A stretch of DNA of 64,000 nt, taken from Candidatus Gastranaerophilales bacterium (GTDB lineage: Bacteria; Cyanobacteriota; Vampirovibrionia; Gastranaerophilales; Gastranaerophilaceae). The notes under the pieces were generated by a model that worked only from the letters and a program-made list of their open reading frames with translations, searched no databases and was not told where the DNA came from. The DNA lies in assembly GCA_017560095.1 (NCBI GenBank), contig JAFYOU010000002.1:62001-126000 (forward strand), written 5' to 3'. The translations under genes were made by a program, and so were the position numbers. Position 1 is the first letter of the stretch. Each line of letters starts with the position of its first letter. Shown piece after piece: positions 18,224 to 27,346 of the stretch.

Positions 18224-18235
18224 AGCTAAATTTTA
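18224..18235 (-). promoter_or_regulatory. Predicted leaderless promoter of the DUF4127 gene
   Basis: On the minus strand TAAAAT, then the 6-nt spacer TTAGCT, then ATG. No ribosome binding site is present. Confidence 0.55.
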
Positions 18236-18315
18236 CCATATCTTCTTTTTTTATTGTAAAATATTTTTTGTCACAAACGTTAAATAAAATAAATAATTTA
18301 GGAAGTATAACAACA

Positions 18316-20103
18316 ATGAAAAATAAAAAATTAAGAAATGTAGCTATTATTGCCCATGTTGACCACGGTAAAACAACAATGGTTGATTGCATTTTGGACC
18401 AGACTGGTGTTTTTAAAGCACACCAAGAAATGGGCACTTGTGTTTTAGACAACAACGATATAGAACGAGAAAGAGGAATTACAATCCTATCTAAAAACGT
18501 AGCTGTTGAATACAAAGGAGTAAAAATCAATATCGTTGATACTCCAGGTCACGCGGATTTTGGCGGAGAAGTTGAGCGTGTTTTAGGTATGGTTGATGGG
18601 GCTTTGTTAATTGTTGATGCTCAAGAAGGGCCAATGCCTCAAACTCGTTTCGTTTTACAAAAAGCTTTAGAATTAGGCATCAGGATTATTGTTGTAATCA
18701 ATAAAATCGATAAACCGGGCGCTAATCCTGATGGCACTTTAGATAAAGTATTTGATTTATTTACGGAATTAACAGACAGAGATGATTTAATTGATTTTCC
18801 CGTAATTTATTCAAGTTCATTAAATCGTTATGCTAAGGTTAATTTAGAAGATGAAAATGTCAATATGCTTCCTTTATTAGACTGCATTTTAGAAAACATT
18901 GAAGGGCCAGAAGCTGATATTGACCTTCCACTTCAACTTCAAATCACAACTCTTGATTATAATGAATATGTTGGAAGAATTGCAATTGGAAGAATTAAAA
19001 ATGGTTCAATAAAATCTCAAGAACAAGTTACCTTATTAAAAGCAGACGGATCTGCCCAAAAAGGAAAAGTTGTTAAATTATTTGGTTTTAAAGACTTAGG
19101 TAGAGTTGAAATAGAAGTTGCGTCAGCAGGGGATATCGTTGGTATTGCAGGATTCTCTGATATTCAAATAGGCGAAACTATTTCTTGTTTAGTTAACCCT
19201 GTGGCACTTCCATTAATAAAAATAGATGAACCTACATTATCTATGAATTTTTCAATTAACGATTCACCATTTGCTGGAACCGAAGGAAAGTTTGTAACTT
19301 CCCGCCAATTAAGAAAAAGATTATATTTAGAACTTGAAAAAAATGTATCACTTCGAGTTGAAGATACTGATTCAACTGATATGTTCAAAGTTTCTGGTCG
19401 TGGCGAACTTCATTTAGGAATTTTAATTGAAACAATGAGAAGAGAAGGCTACGAATTTCAAGTATCTAAACCTGAAGTAATCACAAAAGAAGAAGATGGT
19501 GTTTTATTGGAACCATACGAAAATTTAATTGTTGATGTTCCAGAAGAATTTGTAGGTTCAGTTATTGAAAAACTATCATCTAGAAAAGCTCAAATGTTAA
19601 ATATGGAAGCTGGACCAAAAAGAACAAACATTGACTTTTTAATTCCTGCTCGTGGATTAATTGGTTTCAGAAGTGAATTTGTTAGAATGACAAAAGGTGA
19701 AGGTATAATGTATCACACTTTTGCTCAATATGATGAATACGCAGGCGATATCGCTCGTCAAAGAACAGGTTCTTTAATCGCCCATGAAGAAGGTGAAGCC
19801 GTAGCTTATGCTCTTCATCAATTTGAAGATAGAGGCGTTTTCTTTATTACTCCAAAAACAAAAGTTTATCGCGGAATGATTGTTGGAGAACACAATCGCC
19901 CTCAAGATATTGCAGTTAACGTTTGCAAAACTAAAAAAATGACAAATATGAGATCAGCTACAGCAGATGTTATGGTAACTTTGCAAGCGCCTAAAATTAT
20001 GGGGCTAGAGGATGCTCTTGAATACATCCAAGATGATGAACTGGTTGAAATTACACCACAAAGTGTTCGAATAAGAAAAGCTGATTTGGTGAAATTAAGA
20101 TAA
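18316..20103 (+). CDS. typA: Translational GTPase TypA/BipA
   Basis: Ribosome-binding GTPase of the EF-G family that supports growth under stress and ribosome assembly. It has the P-loop AHVDHGKTT, effector RGITILSKN, DTPGHADFGGE, NKIDKPGA, the EF-G-like domains and the BipA-specific C-terminal domain. The start is set at 18316 (MKNKKLRNVAIIAHV), matching the family and preceded by TTAGGAAG; an upstream TTG at 18268 would add 16 residues without homology. TAAAAT near 18253 is a possible -10. Confidence 0.95.
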   Translation: MKNKKLRNVAIIAHVDHGKTTMVDCILDQTGVFKAHQEMGTCVLDNNDIERERGITILSKNVAVEYKGVKINIVDTPGHADFGGEVERVLGMVDGALLIVDAQEGPMPQTRFVLQKALELGIRIIVVINKIDKPGANPDGTLDKVFDLFTELTDRDDLIDFPVIYSSSLNRYAKVNLEDENVNMLPLLDCILENIEGPEADIDLPLQLQITTLDYNEYVGRIAIGRIKNGSIKSQEQVTLLKADGSAQKGKVVKLFGFKDLGRVEIEVASAGDIVGIAGFSDIQIGETISCLVNPVALPLIKIDEPTLSMNFSINDSPFAGTEGKFVTSRQLRKRLYLELEKNVSLRVEDTDSTDMFKVSGRGELHLGILIETMRREGYEFQVSKPEVITKEEDGVLLEPYENLIVDVPEEFVGSVIEKLSSRKAQMLNMEAGPKRTNIDFLIPARGLIGFRSEFVRMTKGEGIMYHTFAQYDEYAGDIARQRTGSLIAHEEGEAVAYALHQFEDRGVFFITPKTKVYRGMIVGEHNRPQDIAVNVCKTKKMTNMRSATADVMVTLQAPKIMGLEDALEYIQDDELVEITPQSVRIRKADLVKLR

Positions 20104-20338
20104 CCCGAATCAAGCGAGCTTAGCCCGACTGGGCTTAGAGAGCGAAGATGAGGGCATAAGGATGTGAAGCGCTTGCACAGCGCTGTTGAAGCGGTGGGCT
20201 AGTGCGAATACTGGACTACCCGAATCAAGCGAGCTTAGCCCGACTGGGCTTAATGAGCGAAGATGAGGGATTGCTGTGCGACGTGGGACGAAGTCCCTCA
20301 GGAGCATAACCCAAAACAAGCAAGCTTAATCAGCCCTC
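20103..20338. repeat. GC-richer intergenic repeat block, two units of about 115 bp plus a degenerate third
   Basis: ACCCGAATCAAGCGAGCTTA opens copies at 20103 and 20218. The first 52 bp of the two agree at about 50 positions. A weaker third start (ACCCAAAACAAGCAAGCTTA) lies near 20309. Small stems are visible, such as AGCCC/GGGCT and GGGAC-GAA-GTCCC. The composition differs sharply from flanking genes. The string GCGACGTGGGACG (20278-20290) and the ending CTCAGGAGCA echo the repeat at 4005-4309. No gene is credible here. Confidence 0.85.
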
Positions 20339-20346
20339 AAATATTA

Positions 20347-21801
20347 TTATTCTCTAATAACTTCAATCTTGTCGTAGCTAAATAAATAAGGTAAATGCTC
20401 TTTTTTAATTATTTCTCCAGGTAATAAAATTGAAATCCCAGGAGGGCAAAGCGCCACTACTTCAGATGAAATTCTACCTACTGCTTCAAATTTATCAATC
20501 GCTTCTTTTGGAGCAAAATATGCTTCTCTTAAATTCATTACAATTTCAGGGTCAATTAAAGGCATAATTTTAATATTTTTCTTTTCAAAATCATATTTTT
20601 TGCCTGAAATTTCCTTTAGCGCTTTAATTAAATATTCAAACTCGGCTCTTGAATTACCAATATTTGATAAAATTAAAAGCCCAGCATCTGAAGCTGATTC
20701 AACTTCAATTTTAAAATCACGTTCTAATACGTTTTCAAGCTGAAGACCAGTTAAACCTTTCATTTTGATAAATATTTTAGTTATGTCAAAATCAACATTT
20801 TGTTCTAAAACTGTTAAATTTTCAATTTTTTTAGCTTCTTGTCTAAAGAAAATCGCATTTTCTATCGCATTATTTAACATTTTTTGCCCAGATGAGCTTG
20901 ATAAATTTGCTCTTGCTGCATCTAGACTTGCTAATAATAATAAACTTGGGCTTGTTGTATGTAAAAGTTTAAGTGCGTGAATTACTTTTTCTTCATCAAA
21001 TTTAGAATTTTTTGCCAAATGAAGCATTGAAGCTTGCGTCATTGCACCACCCGTTTTATGAAGAGAATGGACAACTGCATCTGCTCCAAGCTGTAATGCT
21101 GTTGTTGGAAGTTTTGAATTATAATTCCATAAAGACCCATGGGCCTCATCAACAATTAAAGCTGCTTTATATTTTTTGCATACTTCAGATATTTTTTTAA
21201 TATCAGACACAACCCCTTCATAAGTTGGGTTTGTAATCCAAACAAGTTTGATATTTCTATTGTTTTTTAATTTTTCTTCAATATCATCCGCTTCAATATT
21301 TCCAAAAATTGACCAATCCTTAAGTTTTTTTGGAATAACCCAATTAACTTTTGCTCCTGAAATAATTAAGCCCGTTAAAACCGACCTATGACAGTTTCTT
21401 CCTATTAAAACTTCATCAAATGGACTCGTTAAAGCAAAGGCAAGTGCTAAATTTGCACTGGTTGAACCACTTGTAATAAAAAACGTTTTTTTCGAACCGT
21501 ATGTTTGCGCTGCAAGCTTTTGAGCAAGATCTATTGCACCAGTTGAAGGGTGCAAAGTTCCAAGATTGTCAAATTCATCAGTGCAATCTAAAGCTAGAGC
21601 ATCAGCCCCAATTAAATCAACCATTTTAGGATGAACGCCAACACCTCTGTTGTGTCCTGGAATATGAAAACCAATCATTGGTTCTTTTTTATAAGTTTGC
21701 ATAGCATCAATTAAAGGAGTTTTTGCGTTTCCATTAAACATATCGCATAAATTATCCTTTAGGGTTGCAAACGAAATTTTTTTCTCAACCAGATTTGTCA
21801 T
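20347..21801 (-). CDS. Orn/Lys/Arg decarboxylase family PLP enzyme
   Basis: Fold type I PLP decarboxylase of the short (about 480 residue) lysine/arginine/ornithine group that makes diamines or agmatine for polyamine synthesis. Motifs are GFHIPGHNRG at the N-terminus, ITSGSTSANLA, IVDEAHGSLW and HSLHKTGGAMTQ with the PLP-binding Lys, plus the C-terminal domain with ALCPPGISILLPGE. Substrate cannot be chosen from sequence. The start is set at 21801 (MTNLVEK) because CATAAT lies exactly 6 nt upstream; the longer frame from 21843 would add 14 residues through that promoter. Confidence 0.9.
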   Translation of the reverse strand: MTNLVEKKISFATLKDNLCDMFNGNAKTPLIDAMQTYKKEPMIGFHIPGHNRGVGVHPKMVDLIGADALALDCTDEFDNLGTLHPSTGAIDLAQKLAAQTYGSKKTFFITSGSTSANLALAFALTSPFDEVLIGRNCHRSVLTGLIISGAKVNWVIPKKLKDWSIFGNIEADDIEEKLKNNRNIKLVWITNPTYEGVVSDIKKISEVCKKYKAALIVDEAHGSLWNYNSKLPTTALQLGADAVVHSLHKTGGAMTQASMLHLAKNSKFDEEKVIHALKLLHTTSPSLLLLASLDAARANLSSSSGQKMLNNAIENAIFFRQEAKKIENLTVLEQNVDFDITKIFIKMKGLTGLQLENVLERDFKIEVESASDAGLLILSNIGNSRAEFEYLIKALKEISGKKYDFEKKNIKIMPLIDPEIVMNLREAYFAPKEAIDKFEAVGRISSEVVALCPPGISILLPGEIIKKEHLPYLFSYDKIEVIRE

Positions 21802-21813
21802 AAAAACATTATG
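21802..21813 (-). promoter_or_regulatory. Predicted leaderless promoter of the decarboxylase
   Basis: On the minus strand CATAAT, then GTTTTT, then ATG at 21801. It lies between queE and the decarboxylase gene, which would give that gene its own transcript. Confidence 0.55.
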
Positions 21814-21832
21814 CCACGAAAAAAAATATTTT

Positions 21833-22501
21833 TTATATAACATTTAAAAATTTATGAACTTGCGGAATCAGGCGAACATTTTCATAAATTTCATAAAATT
21901 TATTGTAAATTTCTTCAATTTTTAAATCACAATCCATTGGCATTTTAGGCTGTAAAACCAATAATACATTATATTTTTTAGCTAAATATGCACAGGTTTC
22001 AATTTCTTCTTGAATAATATTATTATCAAAAACAACTTTAACAAATACTTCTTTTTTTGTTGCAATTTTTAAAAATTCTTCATTACAATTAAATCTGTTT
22101 GGCTGACCTGTTGCACTTTGAAGCTTGATATCCATTGAAACAACATCAATTAAATCAATAATTTCATTTAATTGCTCAAATAAAAGCCCGTTTGTTTCAA
22201 GATATATTTTTTTATTTAAACTCAATTTAAATTCTTCCAAAAATGCATTCAAAAATTTAACATCCATCAAAGGTTCGCCACCAGTAAAACTTATTGTATC
22301 GCATTTAATTTTATCTAATTCATTAAAAAGCTTATAAACATCATAATTTTTTGCATTTTTAGAATCAAAATCAGTATCGCAAAACTCGCAATTCAAATTG
22401 CATTTACAAAAACGAACAAAAATATGCTTTTGTCCAACATATGGGCCTTCACCTTGAATTGACTCGAATATTTCTCTTATTTTAGTATGTTTCTCTTCCA
22501 T
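21833..22501 (-). CDS. queE: 7-carboxy-7-deazaguanine synthase (radical SAM)
   Basis: Radical SAM enzyme making the deazaguanine ring for queuosine. At 222 residues it has the N-terminal ESIQGEGPYVGQ substrate loop, the cluster motif CKCNLNCEFC (Cys-x3-Cys-x2-Cys), SFTGGEPLM and LETNG. It overlaps the end of the DnaJ-like gene by 20 bp in a different frame, so the two are probably co-transcribed. Other queuosine genes are not in the window. Confidence 0.93.
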   Translation of the reverse strand: MEEKHTKIREIFESIQGEGPYVGQKHIFVRFCKCNLNCEFCDTDFDSKNAKNYDVYKLFNELDKIKCDTISFTGGEPLMDVKFLNAFLEEFKLSLNKKIYLETNGLLFEQLNEIIDLIDVVSMDIKLQSATGQPNRFNCNEEFLKIATKKEVFVKVVFDNNIIQEEIETCAYLAKKYNVLLVLQPKMPMDCDLKIEEIYNKFYEIYENVRLIPQVHKFLNVI

Positions 22502-23423
22502 TGGCTTTTTTTAAATTCAAATCTTTTAATTTTTCGTACAAGGCAATCTCGGATGATGTCACTTCATTTGGAATTTGAATTATTATTTTTACAATTTGCG
22601 AACCTCTTTTGTTAGTTTTTTCATCCAAAACACCAACATCCACTAGTTTAAAACTTTGATTTGATTTTGTCAAAGGAGGAATCTTAATCGTTGCTTCGCC
22701 CCATAAAGTTGGGACTTGAACATTCCCTCCCAAAATAGCAATATAAGGTGAAATTTGGGCATTACAATAAACAATTCCATCTTTAATATTCAATTCATCA
22801 TTTTTTTCGATATTTACAACAATATATAAATTGCCATTTTCTCCGCCATATTTTCCTAATTGCCCTTCTCCTCTTATTCTTAATTTTGCGCCATTTTTTA
22901 AACCTTTTGGAATTTTCACAGTTATTTTTTTACTAATCGTTTTTTCACCCAAACCATCGCAATAAGGGCATTTAATATTGTTTGCAAATTTTCTACCTTC
23001 GCATTTTGGACAAATTGAACTGCGAGCTATATTAACACTCCTTTGGGTCCCTAAAATCGCTTCAGTATAATCTATCTCCACATTAATTGTGATGTCATCA
23101 CCCCTAAGAGGCCTTATTTCTGGCTTTTTTTCTTCTTTTTTTGTTTTAAACAAATCATAAAAAGAATATTCGCTTTTCCTTGGATTTGTATAACTCTTAT
23201 AAACTTGCTTATTTATACATCTTAAAGAATCATAGTTTTTTCTTTTTAAATCATCTAATAAAATTTCAGCCGCTTTATTAATTTCTTTAAATGTTGCTTC
23301 AGCCTCCAAAGATGAATTTACATCGGGATGAAACATTTTAACCAATTTTTTATATTGATTTTTTATCTCTAATTTACTTGCATTTGGCTCTACATTTAAA
23401 ATATCATAGTAACTTTTTAACAT
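22482..23423 (-). CDS. DnaJ-like co-chaperone with half zinc finger
   Basis: J domain at the N-terminus (YYDILNVEPNASKLEIKNQYKKL, with the essential HPD in FHPDVN), a short linker, then a zinc region with only two CxxC motifs (CPKC and CPYC) where canonical DnaJ has four, and the DnaJ C-terminal substrate-binding domains (GAKLRIRGEGQLGKYGG). The length, 313 residues, is short for DnaJ. It is expected to stimulate an Hsp70. The start has TAAATT 6 nt upstream rather than a Shine-Dalgarno sequence. Confidence 0.88.
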   Translation of the reverse strand: MLKSYYDILNVEPNASKLEIKNQYKKLVKMFHPDVNSSLEAEATFKEINKAAEILLDDLKRKNYDSLRCINKQVYKSYTNPRKSEYSFYDLFKTKKEEKKPEIRPLRGDDITINVEIDYTEAILGTQRSVNIARSSICPKCEGRKFANNIKCPYCDGLGEKTISKKITVKIPKGLKNGAKLRIRGEGQLGKYGGENGNLYIVVNIEKNDELNIKDGIVYCNAQISPYIAILGGNVQVPTLWGEATIKIPPLTKSNQSFKLVDVGVLDEKTNKRGSQIVKIIIQIPNEVTSSEIALYEKLKDLNLKKANGRETY

Positions 23424-23435
23424 ACTGCTAATTTA
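23424..23435 (-). promoter_or_regulatory. Possible leaderless promoter of the DnaJ-like gene
   Basis: On the minus strand TAAATT, then AGCAGT, then ATG. The hexamer is the weakest of the series. Confidence 0.4.
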
Positions 23436-23521
23436 ATGATTAATTTTAAAAAATCCAATATCGAAAATAATTAATCTATAAGAATTCAAATTTTAAACAT
23501 TATTTGGTAAAATAATTATAT

Positions 23522-23594
23522 GCGCCTATAGCTTAACTGGATAAAGCCTTGCTCTCCGAAGGCAAAGATGTGGGTTCGATTCCCGCTAGGCGTA
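23522..23594 (+). tRNA. tRNA-Arg (anticodon CCG)
   Basis: A complete cloverleaf: acceptor GCGCCTA pairing with TAGGCGT (one G-T), D stem GCTT/AAGC, anticodon stem TTGCT/GGCAA around loop CTCCGAA (anticodon CCG), and T stem GTGGG/CCCGC around TTCGATT. CCA is not encoded. It lies between the divergent DnaJ-like and coaX genes. Confidence 0.93.
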
Positions 23595-23624
23595 TTTGTA
23601 TTGTTTATATTTTTTTATTTGTAA

Positions 23625-23636
23625 TAAAATTAATTT
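23625..23636 (+). promoter_or_regulatory. Predicted leaderless promoter of coaX
   Basis: TAAAAT, then the 6-nt spacer TAATTT, then ATG at 23637. No Shine-Dalgarno sequence is present. Confidence 0.55.
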
Positions 23637-24398
23637 ATGCTTTTAATAATCGATATTGGAAACACAAATACATCATTAGGAGTCTTTGAAAAAGATGAAC
23701 TAATGCATACCTTTGTGCTTTCATCTGACATCAAAAAAACAGATGATGAATATGGCATTTCATTGCTTACAATTTTAAATCACAAAAACATTGCATCAAA
23801 AATCAAAGGTGCAATTATCTCTTCCGTTGTTCCTCAACTTTGCGAAATATATAAAAGCGCAATAAAAAAATATTTAGAAATTGATGCAATTACACTCTCT
23901 TATAAATCAAATATGCCAATTAAATTAAACTTGAAAAACAACAAAGAAATTGGCGCAGACAGAATCGCTAATGCTTCTGCTGTTGTTTCAAAGTATAAAT
24001 TACCTGCAATAGTTATAGATTTCGGTACTGCAACAACTTTTGACATTGTAGATAGTAATGCTAATTTTATTGGCGGTTTAATTGCTCCAGGGCTAAAAAT
24101 TCAAGCAAAATCATTATCTCAATTTACATCTAAGCTTCCAAAATTAAAAATTGAAGCTCCATCAAGCGCAATTGGGAAAGATACAATTTCGGCAATGCTA
24201 TCAGGAATTGTTTTAGGCCATAGTTGCATGATAGATGGTATGATTAAAAAATGCGAAAAAGAATTGGGTCAAAAAGCAACAATCATAGCAACCGGCGGAT
24301 ATTCAAACGTGTTATTTGAAAATTCTGAAATTGACTACATTGATAAAAACTTAACTTTATTTGGATTAAAAGAACTTTATAATTTAAACAAAAATTAG
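23637..24398 (+). CDS. coaX: Type III pantothenate kinase
   Basis: First enzyme of coenzyme A synthesis, ASKHA fold. The 253 residues have the N-terminal phosphate loop LLIDIGNTNTSLGVF, the pantothenate-site region NKEIGADRIANA, IDFGTATTFD, GGLIAPGL and a C-terminal ATGGYS adenosine motif. The mRNA is probably leaderless. It is convergent with the SKI2-like helicase gene (22 bp gap). Confidence 0.94.
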   Translation: MLLIIDIGNTNTSLGVFEKDELMHTFVLSSDIKKTDDEYGISLLTILNHKNIASKIKGAIISSVVPQLCEIYKSAIKKYLEIDAITLSYKSNMPIKLNLKNNKEIGADRIANASAVVSKYKLPAIVIDFGTATTFDIVDSNANFIGGLIAPGLKIQAKSLSQFTSKLPKLKIEAPSSAIGKDTISAMLSGIVLGHSCMIDGMIKKCEKELGQKATIIATGGYSNVLFENSEIDYIDKNLTLFGLKELYNLNKN

Positions 24399-24419
24399 AA
24401 TTTTTATATAACAACAATA

Positions 24420-26750
24420 TTAATCAACATTGATAGGTTCAACGTTAATCAATTTAATTGCTTCTTTAGCGTTAGCTTTGATGTTTTCTGATATATTATC
24501 CAAAATTAAAAGTTGCCTTAAAACATCAATTGTACGTTTAAATGTTCTAACAACATCTCCTTGTGAAATTTCTGTATCTGAGAACATTTCTTCCCAAGTT
24601 GTCATTGGATTGTTATCAGGATTTAAGTTAGCTCCAATCCAATATTCAATAAAATAACAATAAAAGGGATTAATAAACATTGGATTTTCGATTGTTTCGT
24701 CTCTTTCAAGCAAGAAAATTTTTCTTCTAATATCTTTAATTTGATTTAAGGTTTTTCTAACAACTTTGCAACAAGGTTTTACTATTTCATCATCAGATTT
24801 TCTGCCTTCTTCGGATATAATAGCGCAAATTACAGAAGCTAATTCAACAACATTTAAGTTATCTAATAAACCTGATAAAATTATTTCAGATAAATATAGC
24901 TCATTTTCACAACGCAACGCCATAGTAATTTTTCCACGCTCAGTTGGATAATCATCAACTAGGTTTCCAGTCGATTCTAAAATTGCTTTATGAGCCAAGA
25001 ATTTTTGCCAATAAACATCTTTTTGAAATTCTATTTCTTTATCTAATTTTTTAATTTCACGATTAAAACGTTCAGTTAATTCAATACATCTTTTGTGTTT
25101 TTTATAAATTTTGCAAACATTGCAACCGTAATTTTCAATTTTTCTTTGAAGTTCTTTTGATTTCTGACAAAACTCAATTACTTCTGGAGCTAACTCTGGG
25201 TTTTTATGTTTACCTTTTGCCTGACGTTTAAGAGTTTTATAAAGCGTTCTCATTTGAACAAATTGATTTTTTAATTTGTTATAATTTTCAAAATCGCAAT
25301 CTTCCAAATTCCATCTACAAGTAAAATCATGCAATCCTTCAATTTCAGCTAATCTTGCTTCTTTTTTCTTTAATAGTGGGGTCAATCTATCAGTAGATGA
25401 AAAATAGCCAAATGTTTTAAAAATTAATTCTTTAGCTTCATCTAAAGAAAATCTTTGTAATAAATTTAAAACCATAGAATATCTGGGACTAAACTTGGAT
25501 TCCAATGGATTAGCGTCAGATAATACCAATTGCGCAACTTCATCGGGAGTTTGAAAAGGCGTTCCAATTACTACAACATAACCAATTTCATCCATTCCAC
25601 GACGACCAGCACGACCAGACATCTGTAAAAATTCATTAGCAGATAACATTCTATGACCATTATCTGTTCTTTTTGAAATTGAACTTATAATAGTTGTTCT
25701 TGCCGGCATATTAATTCCAGCAGCCAAAGTTTCAGTTGCAAAAACAACCTTAATTAAACCTTTTTGAAATAATTTTTCAACTAATGCTTTCCAACCTGGA
25801 AGTAAACCTGCATGATGAGAAGCTATTCCTTGTTTAATTAAATCTATTTGAGGGTTATTTTCTAAATAAGGATTCTCTTTAATATATTCATCAACTAATT
25901 TATTTAATTCAATGCTTTCCTCTTTAGATAAAAGTTCAAGCTTTAAACATTTTCTTGCATTTTCATCACATTTTTTTCTTGAAAACGTAAAATAAATAGC
26001 AGGAAGCATATTTTTTTCATGCAACACTTGAACAACGCTTGTGGTTGGGTTTTTTACTTTTTCTTTTTTATTAAAATATTTATATTTGCTCTCTGGTCTA
26101 ATTTTTTTATTTAGCTTTCCTTCTGGAGTTAAAAGTGGCAAAATTGTGTTTGGTTTAGATGAATCATAGTAGAAAAATCTTAATGGAACTGGACGAAAAT
26201 CTGTATAGACAAGTTCGGTTTTAGAATGTACGGTATTAATCCAGTCTGTAAGTTGAGCTGAATTTTGAACCGTTGCAGATAGTGCTATTATTTGGATATT
26301 TGTTGGGCAATAGATAATAGATTCTTCCCAAACGGTTCCTCTATCTTCATCATTCATATAATGAACTTCATCTAAAACAACGTATTTTACATTTTGAAGA
26401 TTGTCTTTTAAATCTCCAAATGTTGTGCCATAAAGCATGTTTCTGAAGACTTCAGTGGTCATTACAACAATTTGAGCATCTCTGTTTATTGTTGTATCAC
26501 CTGTCAAAAGACCAACCAAATCTTCACCATAAAGGCGTGAAAAATCGTTAAATTTTTGATTAGATAAAGCTTTTAGAGGAGTTGTGTAGAAAATTCGCTC
26601 ACCTTTTTCAAGTGCCAAATGAATAGCACTTTGAGCAATACAAGTTTTTCCAGCACCAGTTGGAGCACAAACTACGACACTTTTACCATTTTGAATATGT
26701 TCAATGGCAAGTTTTTGAAAATCATCTAATTCAAAATTAAAACCGTACAT
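24420..26750 (-). CDS. SKI2-like DEVH-box RNA helicase with C-terminal DSHCT-type region
   Basis: SF2 helicase of the Ski2/Mtr4-like group common in cyanobacteria and plastids. Motifs are APTGAGKTCIAQ (Walker A), DEVHYMND (DEVH box), ALSATVQN (motif III), and FLQMSGRAGRRGMDE (motif VI). A helical arch-like insert with Cys/Lys clusters follows (about residues 475-600), then a C-terminal region with RCENELYLSEIILSG typical of DSHCT domains. The likely role is RNA turnover or processing. It lies 25 bp after dut in the same direction. Confidence 0.88.
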   Translation of the reverse strand: MYGFNFELDDFQKLAIEHIQNGKSVVVCAPTGAGKTCIAQSAIHLALEKGERIFYTTPLKALSNQKFNDFSRLYGEDLVGLLTGDTTINRDAQIVVMTTEVFRNMLYGTTFGDLKDNLQNVKYVVLDEVHYMNDEDRGTVWEESIIYCPTNIQIIALSATVQNSAQLTDWINTVHSKTELVYTDFRPVPLRFFYYDSSKPNTILPLLTPEGKLNKKIRPESKYKYFNKKEKVKNPTTSVVQVLHEKNMLPAIYFTFSRKKCDENARKCLKLELLSKEESIELNKLVDEYIKENPYLENNPQIDLIKQGIASHHAGLLPGWKALVEKLFQKGLIKVVFATETLAAGINMPARTTIISSISKRTDNGHRMLSANEFLQMSGRAGRRGMDEIGYVVVIGTPFQTPDEVAQLVLSDANPLESKFSPRYSMVLNLLQRFSLDEAKELIFKTFGYFSSTDRLTPLLKKKEARLAEIEGLHDFTCRWNLEDCDFENYNKLKNQFVQMRTLYKTLKRQAKGKHKNPELAPEVIEFCQKSKELQRKIENYGCNVCKIYKKHKRCIELTERFNREIKKLDKEIEFQKDVYWQKFLAHKAILESTGNLVDDYPTERGKITMALRCENELYLSEIILSGLLDNLNVVELASVICAIISEEGRKSDDEIVKPCCKVVRKTLNQIKDIRRKIFLLERDETIENPMFINPFYCYFIEYWIGANLNPDNNPMTTWEEMFSDTEISQGDVVRTFKRTIDVLRQLLILDNISENIKANAKEAIKLINVEPINVD

Positions 26751-26775
26751 CTATTTAATAAATTCCACAAAATAC

Positions 26776-27213
26776 TTATTTAACGCCAGTTGAACCAAAA
26801 CCACCCGTAGCACGAGCTGTGTCAGATAAGTCATCAGCCACAACAATAGCTGGTTTTAAAACTTCCATTATTGCCATTTGAGCAATTCTATCGCCTCTTG
26901 AAATTTTAAAATCAACTTTAGAATGATTAATTAAACCAACGCAAATTTCGCCTCTGTAATCTTCATCAATTGTTCCAATCCCATTAACTACAGCAATACC
27001 AGATTTAATAGCTAAACCTGAACGAGAGCGAACTTGGGCTTCTGTATTGTGTGGTAATTCAATTGCAATTCCTGTTGGAATCATTCGAATTTCGCCAGCT
27101 GGAATAATAACATCATCAACAATAGCTGCAACTAAATCCATTGCACTTGCACCTGTAGTTTTATATTCAGGCATTGATACGAAATTTGGTAATTTTTTTA
27201 TTTTTAATTCCAT
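26776..27213 (-). CDS. dut: dUTP diphosphatase
   Basis: Trimeric dUTPase that keeps dUTP out of DNA and makes dUMP for thymidylate. All five motifs are present: ASAMDLVAA, RSRSGLA, NGIGTIDEDYRGE, GDRIAQM, and the C-terminal ATGGFGSTG arm. The start is set at 27213 (MELKIKK) with GGGAG 8 nt upstream; a start 5 codons earlier is possible. It is divergent from the large unknown gene at 27347. Confidence 0.95.
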   Translation of the reverse strand: MELKIKKLPNFVSMPEYKTTGASAMDLVAAIVDDVIIPAGEIRMIPTGIAIELPHNTEAQVRSRSGLAIKSGIAVVNGIGTIDEDYRGEICVGLINHSKVDFKISRGDRIAQMAIMEVLKPAIVVADDLSDTARATGGFGSTGVK

Positions 27214-27346
27214 TGTTATTACTCCCATTAAATTTATAAAAAGATTTTATTACAGACAAAAAGTTTTTTAAACTTTTCTTAACGCACTAACAAAAAAATT
27301 TTTTCATATGTTTTAAAACAACTGCATACTATTGAAAGGCTTACTA

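Noticed and set aside
20110..20319. Minus-strand 69-codon open frame in the repeat block
   Set aside because: It is made wholly of the GC-richer repeat, has no ribosome site, and its length follows from composition.
21802..21843. Longer start of the decarboxylase at 21843
   Set aside because: The extra 14 residues run through a -10 box and have no family likeness; the ATG at 21801 fits the 6-nt rule.
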